From contig JAVVWR010000006.1 of NCBI GenBank assembly GCA_036652035.1, positions 1 to 64,000 on the forward strand: DNA of 64,000 nucleotides, written 5' to 3'. Position numbers and translations under genes: made by a program. Source of the DNA: JAEZVV01 sp036652035 (GTDB lineage: Bacteria; Pseudomonadota; Gammaproteobacteria; Burkholderiales; Burkholderiaceae_F). Shown here piece after piece: positions 1 through 7,603 of this stretch. The stretch's first letter is position 1. Every line of letters begins with the position of its first letter. The notes beneath the pieces are model-generated. The model saw only the letters and a program-made list of their open reading frames with translations, was not told the origin of the DNA and made no database searches.

Positions 1-55
1 CCGTGAAGGCGGTCGTACCGTCGGCGCCGGCGTCGTTGCCAAGATCCTCGCCTAA
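1..55 (+). CDS. tuf: Elongation factor Tu, C-terminal end (partial)
   Basis: Only the last 17 codons and the stop (53-55) lie in the window. The readable tail REGGRTVGAGVVAKILA matches the very conserved EF-Tu C-terminus. EF-Tu delivers aminoacyl-tRNA to the ribosome as a GTP complex. Its place directly before rpsJ is the usual str-to-S10 junction of betaproteobacteria. The gene is cut by the window edge, not truncated in nature. Confidence 0.93.
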   Translation, partial: REGGRTVGAGVVAKILA

Positions 56-83
56 TTCCAACCAATTCAACGGTTGAACTCGC

Positions 84-106
84 GGGCCGGACCCAACGTC
101 CGGCCC
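84..106 (+). terminator. Hairpin between tuf and rpsJ
   Basis: An 8-bp perfect stem (GGGCCGGA at 84-91 with TCCGGCCC at 99-106) encloses a 7-nt loop. Only a weak pyrimidine stretch (CTCGCTCTTTC) follows, so full termination is doubtful. It could lower read-through from tuf into rpsJ or mark an RNA-processing site. Confidence 0.4.
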
Positions 107-128
107 CTCGCTCTTTCAAGGAATCGAC

Positions 129-440
129 ATGCAAAGCCAACGCATCCGCATTCGCCTCAAGGCGTTCGATTACAAGCTGATCGACCAATCTGCGCTCGAG
201 ATCGTCGACACCGCCAAGCGCACTGGCGCCGTGGTTCGTGGTCCGGTGCCGCTGCCGACCCGCATTCAGCGTTTCGACATTCTGCGTTCGCCGCACGTCA
301 ACAAGACTTCGCGCGACCAGTTCGAGATTCGCACTCACCAGCGGCTGATGGACATCATCGATCCGACCGACAAGACCGTCGACGCGTTGATGAAGCTCGA
401 TTTGCCAGCTGGCGTTGAAGTCGAGATCAAAGTTCAGTAG
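129..440 (+). CDS. rpsJ: 30S ribosomal protein S10
   Basis: The 103-residue protein is the same length as E. coli S10 and has the family core (RIRLKAFDYKLIDQSALEIV at the N-terminus, then VRGPVPLPT). S10 binds the head of the 30S subunit; in many bacteria it also forms the NusB-S10 antitermination complex. The start follows a purine-rich AAGGAAT. It lies 73 bp after tuf and 131 bp before rplC. That second gap is long for this operon and holds regulatory-looking sequence. Confidence 0.98.
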   Translation: MQSQRIRIRLKAFDYKLIDQSALEIVDTAKRTGAVVRGPVPLPTRIQRFDILRSPHVNKTSRDQFEIRTHQRLMDIIDPTDKTVDALMKLDLPAGVEVEIKVQ

Positions 441-455
441 TGGAATACCGCCGGC

Positions 456-485
456 TTGCAGTTTTGTACTGCGGCCGGCTACAAT
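456..485 (+). promoter_or_regulatory. Candidate promoter upstream of rplC
   Basis: TTGCAG (456-461), an 18-bp spacer and TACAAT (480-485) resemble a sigma-70 promoter with a good -10 and a poor -35. Transcription would start near 492, just before the terminator-like hairpin at 502-533. This is inferred from sequence only. Confidence 0.4.
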
Positions 486-501
486 CCGCGGCTTTCCTCG
501 A

Positions 502-533
502 TCGGCGTCCTTTGATGGCGCCGACGATTTTTT
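502..533 (+). terminator. Terminator-like attenuator candidate in the rplC leader
   Basis: TCGGCG (502-507) pairs with CGCCGA (519-524), extended inward by a G-U and a C-G pair, and is followed three bases later by six T (528-533). This has the form of an intrinsic terminator, but it lies inside the operon, 39 bp before the rplC start. In E. coli, L4 controls the S10 operon by attenuation in its leader. A similar role here is plausible but unproven. Confidence 0.55.
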
Positions 534-571
534 AACGGGCCCGGCCAATCGCAGCCGGGGTGGAGAAAACA

Positions 572-1216
572 ATGAGTGAGAAGCTCGGCCTTGTCGGTCG
601 CAAGATCGGCATGACGCGCATCTTCACCGATGACGGTGAATCCGTTCCGGTGACAGTGCTCGACGTGTCGAACAACCGTGTCACCGTGGTGAAGACGGTT
701 GCGTCCGACGGCTACAATGCAGTGCAGATCGCCTTCGGCAGCAAAAAGCCGTCGCGCGTGACCAAGCCCCTCGCCGGCCAATACGCCAAAGCTGGCGTCG
801 AAGCGGGCGAAGTCCTGAAAGAATTCCATGTTGATGCTGACAAGGCTGCCGAGCTCAAGCCCGGTACGGTCATGAGCGTTGACATGTTTGCCGTGGGCCA
901 AAAGGTCGACGTCACTGGCGTGACGATCGGCAAGGGCTTCGCTGGCGCCATCAAGCGTCACCACTTCTCGTCGAACCGCGCTTCGCACGGTAACTCCGTG
1001 TCGACGAACGCGCCGGGCTCGATCGGTAACCGCCAGGATCCGGGTCGCGTGTTCCCGGGTAAGCGGATGGCCGGTCATCTCGGTGACGATCAGCGTACGA
1101 CGCAGAATCTGGTGGTGGCTCGCATCGACCCGGAGCGTCAGCTTCTGCTCGTGCGCGGCGCTGTTCCCGGCTCTGCAGGCGGCAAGGTTATCGTCCGCCC
1201 AGCGGTTAAGGCATAA
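572..1216 (+). CDS. rplC: 50S ribosomal protein L3
   Basis: The 214-residue product begins MSEKLGLVGRKIGMTRIFT and contains SIGNRQDPGRVFPGKRMAGH (middle to C-terminal part), the loop that reaches the peptidyl-transferase centre and carries the glutamine methylated in E. coli. The ATG at 572 is chosen over an in-frame GTG at 560 because GGAG (562-565) would then serve as its ribosome-binding site. It is one of the first proteins in 50S assembly. rplD follows 10 bp later. Confidence 0.97.
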   Translation: MSEKLGLVGRKIGMTRIFTDDGESVPVTVLDVSNNRVTVVKTVASDGYNAVQIAFGSKKPSRVTKPLAGQYAKAGVEAGEVLKEFHVDADKAAELKPGTVMSVDMFAVGQKVDVTGVTIGKGFAGAIKRHHFSSNRASHGNSVSTNAPGSIGNRQDPGRVFPGKRMAGHLGDDQRTTQNLVVARIDPERQLLLVRGAVPGSAGGKVIVRPAVKA

Positions 1217-1226
1217 GGAGCGGTCA

Positions 1227-1847
1227 ATGGAACTGAAAGTCCTGAACGAACAGGGCCAGGCGACCGCCACCATGGCAGCCCCTGACACCGTGTTCGGTCG
1301 TGAATTCAACGAGGCTTTGGTGCACCAGATCGTGGTTGCCTACCAAGCCAACGCCCGCCAGGGCACGCGCGCCCAGTTGAACCGTGAAGCGGTTCATCAC
1401 TCGACCCGCAAGCCGTGGCGCCAAAAGGGTACCGGTCGCGCTCGCGCTGGTATGAGCTCCTCGCCCGTGTGGCGTGGTGGTGGCCGCGCTTTCCCGAGCT
1501 CGCCTGACGAGAACTTCACCCACAAGGTGAACAAGAAGATGTGGCGCGCGGGTATGGCGTCGATCCTCTCGAAGCTGGCTCGTGACGAGCGTCTGGTGGT
1601 GGTTGATGGCCTGGGTGTCGATTCGCCCAAGACCAAGCCGCTCGCGCAGAAGCTCAAGGCCATGGGCTTGGAGTCGGTCCTCATCATCACCGACAACGTG
1701 GATGAGAACCTGTACCTCGCTTCGCGCAACCTGAAGAACGTGCTGATCGTCGAGCCGCGTTACGCGGATCCGCTCTCGCTCATTCACTACAAGTCTGTGG
1801 TGGTGACGAAGTCGGCGATCGCCAAGCTCGAGGAGATGTGGGGATGA
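1227..1847 (+). CDS. rplD: 50S ribosomal protein L4
   Basis: 206 residues, close to E. coli L4 (201). The basic loop RKPWRQKGTGRARAG (around residue 60-75) is the segment that lines the exit tunnel. The ATG follows AAGGAG. In E. coli, L4 is also the autogenous repressor of its own operon, which is relevant to the hairpin upstream of rplC. The stop overlaps the rplW start (ATGA), so the two are probably translationally coupled. An upstream in-frame extension to 1083 lies inside rplC and is rejected. Confidence 0.97.
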   Translation: MELKVLNEQGQATATMAAPDTVFGREFNEALVHQIVVAYQANARQGTRAQLNREAVHHSTRKPWRQKGTGRARAGMSSSPVWRGGGRAFPSSPDENFTHKVNKKMWRAGMASILSKLARDERLVVVDGLGVDSPKTKPLAQKLKAMGLESVLIITDNVDENLYLASRNLKNVLIVEPRYADPLSLIHYKSVVVTKSAIAKLEEMWG

Positions 1848-2143
1848 GCCAGGATCGTCTTTACAAGGTGCTCGTCGCGCCGATCGTCTCCGAAAAGAGC
1901 ACGATGATGGCTGACAAGAACGAGCAAGTGGCGTTCCGCGTCATTCCTGACGCGACGAAGCCGGAAGTCAAGGCCGCGGTCGAACTGCTCTTCAAGGTGC
2001 AAGTCGAATCCGTGCAGATCCTGAACCAGAAGGGCAAGCAGAAGCGCTTTGGCCGCTTTGAGGGCAAGCGCAACGACGTCCGCAAGGCGTACGTCAGCCT
2101 GAAGCCTGGTCAGGAAATTAACTTCGCGCAAGAGGTGAAGTAA
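1844..2143 (+). CDS. rplW: 50S ribosomal protein L23
   Basis: A 99-residue protein (E. coli 100) with the L23 signature region QKGKQKRFGRFEGKRNDVRK. L23 sits at the tunnel exit and is the docking site for trigger factor and SRP. Its start overlaps the rplD stop by 4 bases and its stop overlaps the rplB start by one base (TAATG). An in-frame GTG at 1838 is less likely than this coupled ATG. Confidence 0.97.
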   Translation: MSQDRLYKVLVAPIVSEKSTMMADKNEQVAFRVIPDATKPEVKAAVELLFKVQVESVQILNQKGKQKRFGRFEGKRNDVRKAYVSLKPGQEINFAQEVK

Positions 2144-2970
2144 TGGCGCTCGTCAAGGTTAAACCGACGTCCGCCGGCCGCCGTCACGTCGTCAAGGTCG
2201 TCAACGCTGGCCTGCACAAGGGCAAGCCGTTCGCGGCGCTGACCGAGAAGAAGATTCGTGGTTCCGGTCGCAACAACAACGGTCGTATCACGGTCCGTCA
2301 CAAGGGCGGTGGCCACAAGCAGGCCTATCGCGTGATCGACTTCAAGCGCAACAAGGACGGTATTCCGGCCAAGGTTGAGCGCATTGAATACGATCCGAAC
2401 CGCTCGGCGAACATCGCCCTGGTTCTGTACGCGGACGGTGAGCGTCGCTACATCATCGCCTCGAAGGGCTTGGTGGCTGGCGCCGAACTCATGAACGGCC
2501 CGGAAGCGCCGATCAAGATTGGCAATACCCTTCCGTTGCGCAATATTCCGGTGGGCTCGACCATCCATTGCATCGAGATGCAGCCCGGTAAGGGCGCGCA
2601 GATGGTGCGTTCGGCGGGTACCTTTGCTCAGCTGCTGGCGCGTGAAGGTACCTACGCCCAGATCCGTCTGCGCTCGGGTGAAGTTCGCCGCGTTCTGATC
2701 GAGTGCCGCGCCACCATTGGTGCCGTGGGCAACGAAGAGAACAGCCTGCGTGAGCTCGGCAAAGCCGGTGCGAAGCGTTGGCGTGGTGTTCGTCCGACTG
2801 TTCGTGGCGTTGCCATGAACCCGGTGGATCACCCGCACGGTGGTGGCGAAGGCCGTACCGGTACTGGCCGTGCTCCGGTCAGCCCGTGGGGTCAGTTGAC
2901 CAAGGGTTACCGTACCCGCAAGAACAAGCGCACCGATTCGATGATCGTGCAGCGCCGTCACCGTAAGTAA
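2143..2970 (+). CDS. rplB: 50S ribosomal protein L2
   Basis: 275 residues against 273 in E. coli. The C-terminal NPVDHPHGGGEGRTGTGRAP contains the conserved histidine region near the peptidyl-transferase centre. L2 is needed for subunit association and tRNA binding. The start overlaps the rplW stop. Confidence 0.98.
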   Translation: MALVKVKPTSAGRRHVVKVVNAGLHKGKPFAALTEKKIRGSGRNNNGRITVRHKGGGHKQAYRVIDFKRNKDGIPAKVERIEYDPNRSANIALVLYADGERRYIIASKGLVAGAELMNGPEAPIKIGNTLPLRNIPVGSTIHCIEMQPGKGAQMVRSAGTFAQLLAREGTYAQIRLRSGEVRRVLIECRATIGAVGNEENSLRELGKAGAKRWRGVRPTVRGVAMNPVDHPHGGGEGRTGTGRAPVSPWGQLTKGYRTRKNKRTDSMIVQRRHRK

Positions 2971-2980
2971 GGGGGCCTGA

Positions 2981-3265
2981 ATGTCTCGTTCGCTGAAGAA
3001 GGGCCCGTTTGTTGACGGGCATCTGCTGAAGAAAGTCGAAACCGCGCAGGCTACCCGTGACAAGCGTCCGGTGAAGACCTGGTCGCGTCGTTCGACCATC
3101 CTGCCGGAGTTCATCGGCCTGACGATCGCTGTGCACAACGGTCGTCAACATGTGCCGGTGTACATCAACGAAAACATGGTCGGCCACAAGCTCGGTGAGT
3201 TTGCGCTCACCCGCACCTTCAAGGGGCACGCGGCTGACAAGAAGTCCGGCCCGGGCAAGAGGTAA
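2981..3265 (+). CDS. rpsS: 30S ribosomal protein S19
   Basis: 94 residues beginning MSRSLKKGPFVDGHLLKKVE, typical of S19 (E. coli 92). It sits in the 30S head next to S13 and contacts the A-site region. A GGGGG ribosome-binding site precedes the ATG, and rplV follows after 5 bp. Confidence 0.98.
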   Translation: MSRSLKKGPFVDGHLLKKVETAQATRDKRPVKTWSRRSTILPEFIGLTIAVHNGRQHVPVYINENMVGHKLGEFALTRTFKGHAADKKSGPGKR

Positions 3266-3270
3266 GCACG

Positions 3271-3615
3271 ATGGAAACCACTGCAATCGTTCGCGGTGTG
3301 CGACTGTCGGCCCAGAAGGGCCGTCTGGTCGCCGACCTGGTCCGCGGCAAGCCCGTTGACAAGGCGCTGAACATTCTCGCGTTCACGCAGAAGAAGGCCG
3401 CCGGAATCATCAAGAAGGCGCTGGAATCCGCGATCGCCAATGCCGAGCACAATGATGGTGCCGACATCGACGAACTGCGTATCACCAAGATCCACGTTGA
3501 GAAGGCCGCCACGCTGCGTCGTTTCTCGGCGCGGGCCAAGGGCCGCGGTACGCGTATCGGCAAGCAGACCTGCCACATCTACGTGTCGGTCGGCGACGCG
3601 AAACCCAAGAAATAG
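3271..3615 (+). CDS. rplV: 50S ribosomal protein L22
   Basis: 114 residues (E. coli 110). The beta-hairpin region ATLRRFSARAKGRGTRIGK near the C-terminus reaches the tunnel constriction, where macrolide-resistance changes are known in other species. No insertion or deletion is evident there. It lies between rpsS and rpsC with minimal spacing. Confidence 0.97.
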   Translation: METTAIVRGVRLSAQKGRLVADLVRGKPVDKALNILAFTQKKAAGIIKKALESAIANAEHNDGADIDELRITKIHVEKAATLRRFSARAKGRGTRIGKQTCHIYVSVGDAKPKK

Positions 3616-3622
3616 GTGACCC

Positions 3623-4483
3623 ATGGGACAGAAAATCCATCCCACCGGCTTCCGCCTGCCTGTCTCGCGCAACTGGACTTCGCGCTGGTATGCATCGGGC
3701 CGTGACTTTTCTCGCATCCTGGGTGAAGACCTCAAGGTGCGTGAGTTTCTGAAGAAGAAGCTGCGTAGTGCTTCGGTTGGTCGCATTCTGATCGAGCGTC
3801 CCGCCAAGAATGCCCGCATCACGATTTTCTCGGCTCGTCCGGGCGTCGTGATCGGCAAGAAGGGCGAAGACATCGAGTCGTTGAAGGTCGAGCTCCAGAA
3901 GATGATGGGCGTGCCCGTGCACGTCAACATCGAAGAGATTCGCAAGCCCGAGACCGACGCTCAGCTGATTGCTGACTCGATCACCCAGCAGCTCGAGAAG
4001 CGGATCATGTTCCGTCGCGCGATGAAGCGTGCGATGCAAAACGCGATGCGTCTCGGTGCTCAGGGCATCAAGATCATGTCGGCTGGTCGTCTGAACGGCG
4101 CTGAAATTGCTCGCGTCGAGTGGTATCGCGAAGGTCGCGTTCCGCTTCACACGCTGCGCGCCAACATCGACTACGGCTTCTCCGAGGCCAGCACCACGTA
4201 CGGCCAGATCGGCGTCAAGGTGTGGGTTTACAAGGGTGACACGGTTGGCCGTAACGACGCCACGGTTGAGGCTCCCGCGCCCGAGCGTGAAGAGCGTCGT
4301 CCGCGCCGTCCTGCTGGTGACCGTCCGGGCAACAAGCCGGGTGGTCGTCGTCCGGCGCCGCGTCGTACCGATAGCAAGCCCGAAGGTGCTGCCGCTCCGG
4401 CGGAAGGTGTCACGGGAGAGGCCGGTAATCCGGCTGCTGCCAAGCGTGTCCGCAAGGCCGCGCCGGCCAAAGACGGAGAATAA
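3623..4483 (+). CDS. rpsC: 30S ribosomal protein S3 with long basic tail
   Basis: S3 forms the mRNA entry site with S4 and S5. The N-terminal two thirds are canonical: a KH domain with the GKKG loop at residues 78-81 and a C-terminal domain ending GVKVWVYKGDTVG. At 286 residues it is much longer than E. coli S3 (233). Residues 210-286 form a low-complexity tail rich in Arg, Pro, Ala, Lys and Glu. rplP starts 3 bp after the stop. Confidence 0.97.
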   Translation: MGQKIHPTGFRLPVSRNWTSRWYASGRDFSRILGEDLKVREFLKKKLRSASVGRILIERPAKNARITIFSARPGVVIGKKGEDIESLKVELQKMMGVPVHVNIEEIRKPETDAQLIADSITQQLEKRIMFRRAMKRAMQNAMRLGAQGIKIMSAGRLNGAEIARVEWYREGRVPLHTLRANIDYGFSEASTTYGQIGVKVWVYKGDTVGRNDATVEAPAPEREERRPRRPAGDRPGNKPGGRRPAPRRTDSKPEGAAAPAEGVTGEAGNPAAAKRVRKAAPAKDGE

Positions 4484-4486
4484 GCG

Positions 4487-4903
4487 ATGCTGCAACCCGC
4501 ACGACGCAAGTACCGCAAGGACCAGAAGGGCCGCAACTACGGTCTGGCCACGCGCGGCACGAACGTCTCTTTCGGCGAGTTTGGTCTGAAGGCCACGGAG
4601 CGTGGCCGTCTGACCGCCCGTCAGATCGAGGCGGCTCGCCGCGCAATCACCCGCCACATCAAGCGTGGCGGCCGTGTGTGGATCCGCGTGTTCCCGGACA
4701 AACCCATTTCGCAGAAGCCTGCTGAAGTGCGTATGGGTAACGGCAAGGGCAACCCCGAGTACTGGGTCGCTCAGATCCAGCCGGGCCGCGTGATTTACGA
4801 GATGGACGGCGTTGACGAAGCGCTGGCTCGCGAGGCGTTCGCGCTTGCCGCGGCCAAGTTGCCGGTCAAGACGACGTTCGTCGTCCGCCAACTCGGCATG
4901 TAA
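4487..4903 (+). CDS. rplP: 50S ribosomal protein L16
   Basis: 138 residues (E. coli 136), starting MLQPARRKYRKDQKGRN and containing RVFPDKPISQKPAEVRMGNG. L16 helps position the A-site tRNA. The arginine hydroxylated by RoxA in E. coli lies in this RMGNGKG region. It is the usual rpsC-rplP-rpmC order. Confidence 0.97.
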   Translation: MLQPARRKYRKDQKGRNYGLATRGTNVSFGEFGLKATERGRLTARQIEAARRAITRHIKRGGRVWIRVFPDKPISQKPAEVRMGNGKGNPEYWVAQIQPGRVIYEMDGVDEALAREAFALAAAKLPVKTTFVVRQLGM

Positions 4904-4913
4904 GGAGAAGGCT

Positions 4914-5108
4914 ATGGACGCCAAGGAACTGCGCGCCATGGATGTGGCCGCGCTCAACAAGGAGCTGCAGGATCTGCTGAGGGCGCACTTCTCGCTGCGC
5001 ATGCAGAAGGCAACCCAGCAGCTTCAGAACACGAACCAACTGCAGATCACGCGTCGCGATATCGCGCGTGTTCGCACGGTTCTCGGTCAGAAGGCGGCGA
5101 CGAAATGA
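4914..5108 (+). CDS. rpmC: 50S ribosomal protein L29
   Basis: A 64-residue two-helix protein (E. coli 63), starting MDAKELRAMDVAALNKELQD. It binds near L23 at the tunnel exit. The ATG at 4914 has AAGGAG 4 bp upstream; the longer in-frame extension runs back into rplP and is rejected. Its stop overlaps the rpsQ start (ATGA). Confidence 0.96.
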   Translation: MDAKELRAMDVAALNKELQDLLRAHFSLRMQKATQQLQNTNQLQITRRDIARVRTVLGQKAATK

Positions 5109-5383
5109 CGCAAGAGAACGCTGAAAAGAAGTCGCTGACCCGTACGCTGGTCGGCAAGGTCGTCAGCAACAAGATGGACAAGACCGTCACCGTGCTCATC
5201 GAGCGTAAGGTGAAGCATCCGCTCTACGGCAAGATCATCGTGCGCTCTAAGAAGTATCACGCGCACGACGAAACCAATGCCGTTAACGAGGGTGATGTGG
5301 TTGAAATCGCTGAGACGCGCCCGCTGTCCCGGACCAAGTCCTGGACCGTGACTCGCGTTGTCGAAGCGGTTGTGGCCATCTGA
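5105..5383 (+). CDS. rpsQ: 30S ribosomal protein S17
   Basis: 92 residues (E. coli 84), with the OB-fold core LVGKVVSNKMDKTVTVLIER and KKYHAHDE. It binds 16S rRNA early in 30S assembly. It is the last gene of the S10 operon; the spc promoter region follows. Confidence 0.97.
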   Translation: MTQENAEKKSLTRTLVGKVVSNKMDKTVTVLIERKVKHPLYGKIIVRSKKYHAHDETNAVNEGDVVEIAETRPLSRTKSWTVTRVVEAVVAI

Positions 5384-5393
5384 ACGAAACGGC

Positions 5394-5423
5394 TTGCACT
5401 GAAGCCTGAAGTAGAGCTATACT
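5394..5423 (+). promoter_or_regulatory. Probable spc-operon promoter
   Basis: TTGCAC (5394-5399), an 18-bp spacer and TATACT (5418-5423) form a strong sigma-70-like promoter in the rpsQ-rplN gap, the place where the spc promoter lies in E. coli. Transcription would begin near 5430. Confidence 0.7.
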
Positions 5424-5434
5424 TTTAGGCTTGA

Positions 5435-5467
5435 CGCCCAACGTGAAGTTTAACTTTACGTTGGGCG
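5435..5467 (+). promoter_or_regulatory. Hairpin at the 5' end of the spc leader
   Basis: A 15-bp stem (5435-5449 with 5453-5467, one G-U pair) closes on a 3-nt loop. It begins about 5 nt after the predicted start of the spc transcript. No T-run follows, so it is not an intrinsic terminator; a 5'-stabilising or regulatory element is more likely. The remaining 142 bp to rplN show no gene. Confidence 0.6.
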
Positions 5468-5609
5468 CAAATATTCAAGGGTTGGTTTGGTTGAGTGTCA
5501 CCCCGCAGCGCGGGCATCACGGCACCAGTCGGGCCAGCTCTCCATCCCGGACGGGACCAAGACTGTCTGCTCGGCTCGGCCGGTGCGGAATAAGTTGGGA
5601 CTAGAAGCC

Positions 5610-5978
5610 ATGATTCAGATGCAGACGAAGCTGGACGTCGCCGATAACACGGGCGCACGGTCAGTGATGTGTATCAAGGTGTTGGGCGGCTCTAAGCGCC
5701 GCTATGCAAACATCGGTGACGTCATCAAAGTGACGGTCAAAGAGGCCGCTCCGCGTGGGCGTGTCAAGAAGGGCGAGGTCTATAGCGCGGTGGTTGTTCG
5801 TACCGCTAAGGGCCTGCGTCGTCCTGACGGCTCGGCGATCACTTTCGACGGCAATGCCGCTGTTTTGCTCAACAATAAGCTGGAGCCCATCGGCACCCGC
5901 ATCTTCGGCCCGGTTACGCGTGAACTGCGTACCGAGCGCTTCATGAAGATCGTGTCGTTGGCGCCCGAAGTTCTCTAA
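5610..5978 (+). CDS. rplN: 50S ribosomal protein L14
   Basis: 122 residues (E. coli 123), starting MIQMQTKLDVADNTGARSVM, a textbook L14 N-terminus. It sits at the subunit interface. The reading frame is open back to 5487, but that extension has no L14 similarity, so the ATG at 5610 is used; its ribosome-binding site is weak (TTGGGA, 5595-5600). It is the first gene of the spc operon. Confidence 0.97.
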   Translation: MIQMQTKLDVADNTGARSVMCIKVLGGSKRRYANIGDVIKVTVKEAAPRGRVKKGEVYSAVVVRTAKGLRRPDGSAITFDGNAAVLLNNKLEPIGTRIFGPVTRELRTERFMKIVSLAPEVL

Positions 5979-5987
5979 GGGGGCGCG

Positions 5988-6308
5988 ATGGAACGCATCC
6001 GCAAGGGTGATGAGGTCATCATCATCACCGGCCGAGACAAAGGTAAGCGTGGCACCGTGCTGGCTCGTATCGACGAGCGTCACGTGACCATCGAAGGCAT
6101 CAACGTTGTCAAGAAGCACGTTCGTCCGAACCCGATGAAGGGTGTGGTCGGCGGCATCATCGACAAGACCATGCCGATTGATGAGTCGAATGTCATGCTC
6201 TTTAACCCGGCCACGAGCAAGGGCGACCGCGTCGGCTTCAAAGAAGTCGATGGCAAGAAGGTGCGCGTGTTCAAAAGCGACGGCGCCGTTGTCGGCGCAA
6301 AGTCGTAA
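5988..6308 (+). CDS. rplX: 50S ribosomal protein L24
   Basis: 106 residues (E. coli 104). The KOW motif region (IRKGDEVIIITGRDKGKRGT) opens the protein. L24 is an assembly-initiator protein near the tunnel exit. The gene is 9 bp after rplN and 12 bp before rplE. Confidence 0.97.
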   Translation: MERIRKGDEVIIITGRDKGKRGTVLARIDERHVTIEGINVVKKHVRPNPMKGVVGGIIDKTMPIDESNVMLFNPATSKGDRVGFKEVDGKKVRVFKSDGAVVGAKS

Positions 6309-6320
6309 GAGGGGCCACTA

Positions 6321-6860
6321 ATGTCTCGTTTTCAAACCCAGTACCGCGAGAAAGTGGTGCCTGCGCTTACCGAACAGTTTGGCTACAAGTCGAACATGGA
6401 AGTGCCGCGCATCACCAAGATCACCCTGAATATGGGTGTTGGCGAAGCGGTCAATGACAAGAAGCTGATCGACAACGCTGTCGGCGACATGACCAAGATT
6501 GCTGGTCAGAAGCCGGTCGTGACCAAGACCCGCAAGGCGATCGCGAACTTCAAGATTCGTGAAGATCTTCCGATTGGTTGCATGGTCACGCTGCGTGGCG
6601 AACGCATGTATGAATTCCTGGACCGTTTGGTCACCATCGCTCTGCCCCGCGTTCGCGACTTCCGCGGCGTGTCGGGTCGCGCGTTTGATGGTCGGGGCAA
6701 CTACAACGTTGGCCTGAAGGAACAGATCATTTTCCCCGAGATCGAGTACGACAAGATCGACAAGATCCGCGGCATGAACATCAGCATTACGACGACCGCC
6801 AAGTCGGACGAGGAAGCCAAGGCGCTGCTCTCCGCTTTTCGGTTCCCGTTCCGCAACTGA
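6321..6860 (+). CDS. rplE: 50S ribosomal protein L5
   Basis: 179 residues, identical in length to E. coli L5, with the family segments ITLNMGVGEAVNDKK and DFRGVSGRAFDGRGNYNVG. L5 binds 5S rRNA and the P-site tRNA. In E. coli, S8 represses the spc operon at the L5 start; no equivalent structure was traced here. Confidence 0.97.
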   Translation: MSRFQTQYREKVVPALTEQFGYKSNMEVPRITKITLNMGVGEAVNDKKLIDNAVGDMTKIAGQKPVVTKTRKAIANFKIREDLPIGCMVTLRGERMYEFLDRLVTIALPRVRDFRGVSGRAFDGRGNYNVGLKEQIIFPEIEYDKIDKIRGMNISITTTAKSDEEAKALLSAFRFPFRN

Positions 6861-6872
6861 GCGAGGTGTGAA

Positions 6873-7178
6873 TTGGCGAAACTCGCACTGATCAACCGCG
6901 AAAACAAGCGTGCCGCGACTGTTAAGAAGTTCGCGGCTAAGCGGACCGCCCTTAAGGCGGTCATCGATGACGCTACCCGCTCGATGGAAGAGCGCATGGA
7001 AGCGCGCCAGAAGCTGCAGGCGTTGCCGCGTGACGCGAGCCCCTCGCGCCAGCGCAACCGCTGCAGTCTGACCGGCCGTCCGCGCGGCACGTTCCGCAAG
7101 TTTGGTCTGGCTCGCAGCAAGATCCGCGAAGCCGGCATGCGGGGCGATATTCCGGGCCTCATCAAGGCCAGCTGGTAA
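6873..7178 (+). CDS. rpsN: 30S ribosomal protein S14 (TTG start)
   Basis: 101 residues, the long zinc-free form: there is no CxxC pair, and the C-terminus reads RCSLTGRPRGTFRKFGLARS. The only start consistent with the family N-terminus (MAKLALINRENKRA) is TTG at 6873, preceded by GAGGTG (6863-6868). S14 sits in the 30S head. Confidence 0.96.
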   Translation: MAKLALINRENKRAATVKKFAAKRTALKAVIDDATRSMEERMEARQKLQALPRDASPSRQRNRCSLTGRPRGTFRKFGLARSKIREAGMRGDIPGLIKASW

Positions 7179-7193
7179 GCGAGGAGATTACGA

Positions 7194-7589
7194 ATGAGTA
7201 TGAGTGATCCGATCGCCGATATGTTGACCCGCATCCGTAACGGTCAGAGTGTCGACAAGACGGAAGTTGCGATGCCGTCGTCCAAAGTCAAAGTGGCGAT
7301 CGCCCAAGTCCTCAAGGACGAAGGCTATATCGACGGTTTTTCCGTCTCCGCCAACGATGGCAAACCTGAACTGCGCGTGGGCCTTAAGTACTACGCCGGC
7401 CGTCCCGTGATTGAGCGCCTCGAGCGTGTGTCGCGTCCCGGTCTGCGTATCTACAAGGGTCGCGAGGCGATCCCGCAAGTGATGAACGGCCTCGGCGTCG
7501 CCATCGTGTCCACGCCCCAAGGTGTGATGACCGATCGCAAGGCGCGCGCGGTTGGCGTCGGCGGCGAAGTCCTCTGCTACGTCGCCTAA
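7194..7589 (+). CDS. rpsH: 30S ribosomal protein S8
   Basis: 131 residues, starting MSMSDPIADMLTRIRNGQ; an internal ATG at 7200 would give 129. GAGGAG lies just upstream of 7194, which favours the longer form. S8 binds central-domain 16S rRNA and in E. coli is the autogenous repressor of the spc operon. The C-terminal GGEVLCYVA matches the family. Confidence 0.97.
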   Translation: MSMSDPIADMLTRIRNGQSVDKTEVAMPSSKVKVAIAQVLKDEGYIDGFSVSANDGKPELRVGLKYYAGRPVIERLERVSRPGLRIYKGREAIPQVMNGLGVAIVSTPQGVMTDRKARAVGVGGEVLCYVA

Positions 7590-7603
7590 GGCCGGAGGAA
7601 AAG

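Noticed and set aside
3482..5002. Long minus-strand reading frame opposite rplV-rpsC-rplP
   Set aside because: It mirrors strongly conserved ribosomal genes; GC-rich codon use leaves the antisense frame open. No family match and no ribosome-binding site.
5487..5609. N-terminal extension of L14 from an upstream in-frame start
   Set aside because: Extension has no L14 similarity and overlaps the spc leader; MIQMQTKLDVADNTGARSVM is the family N-terminus.
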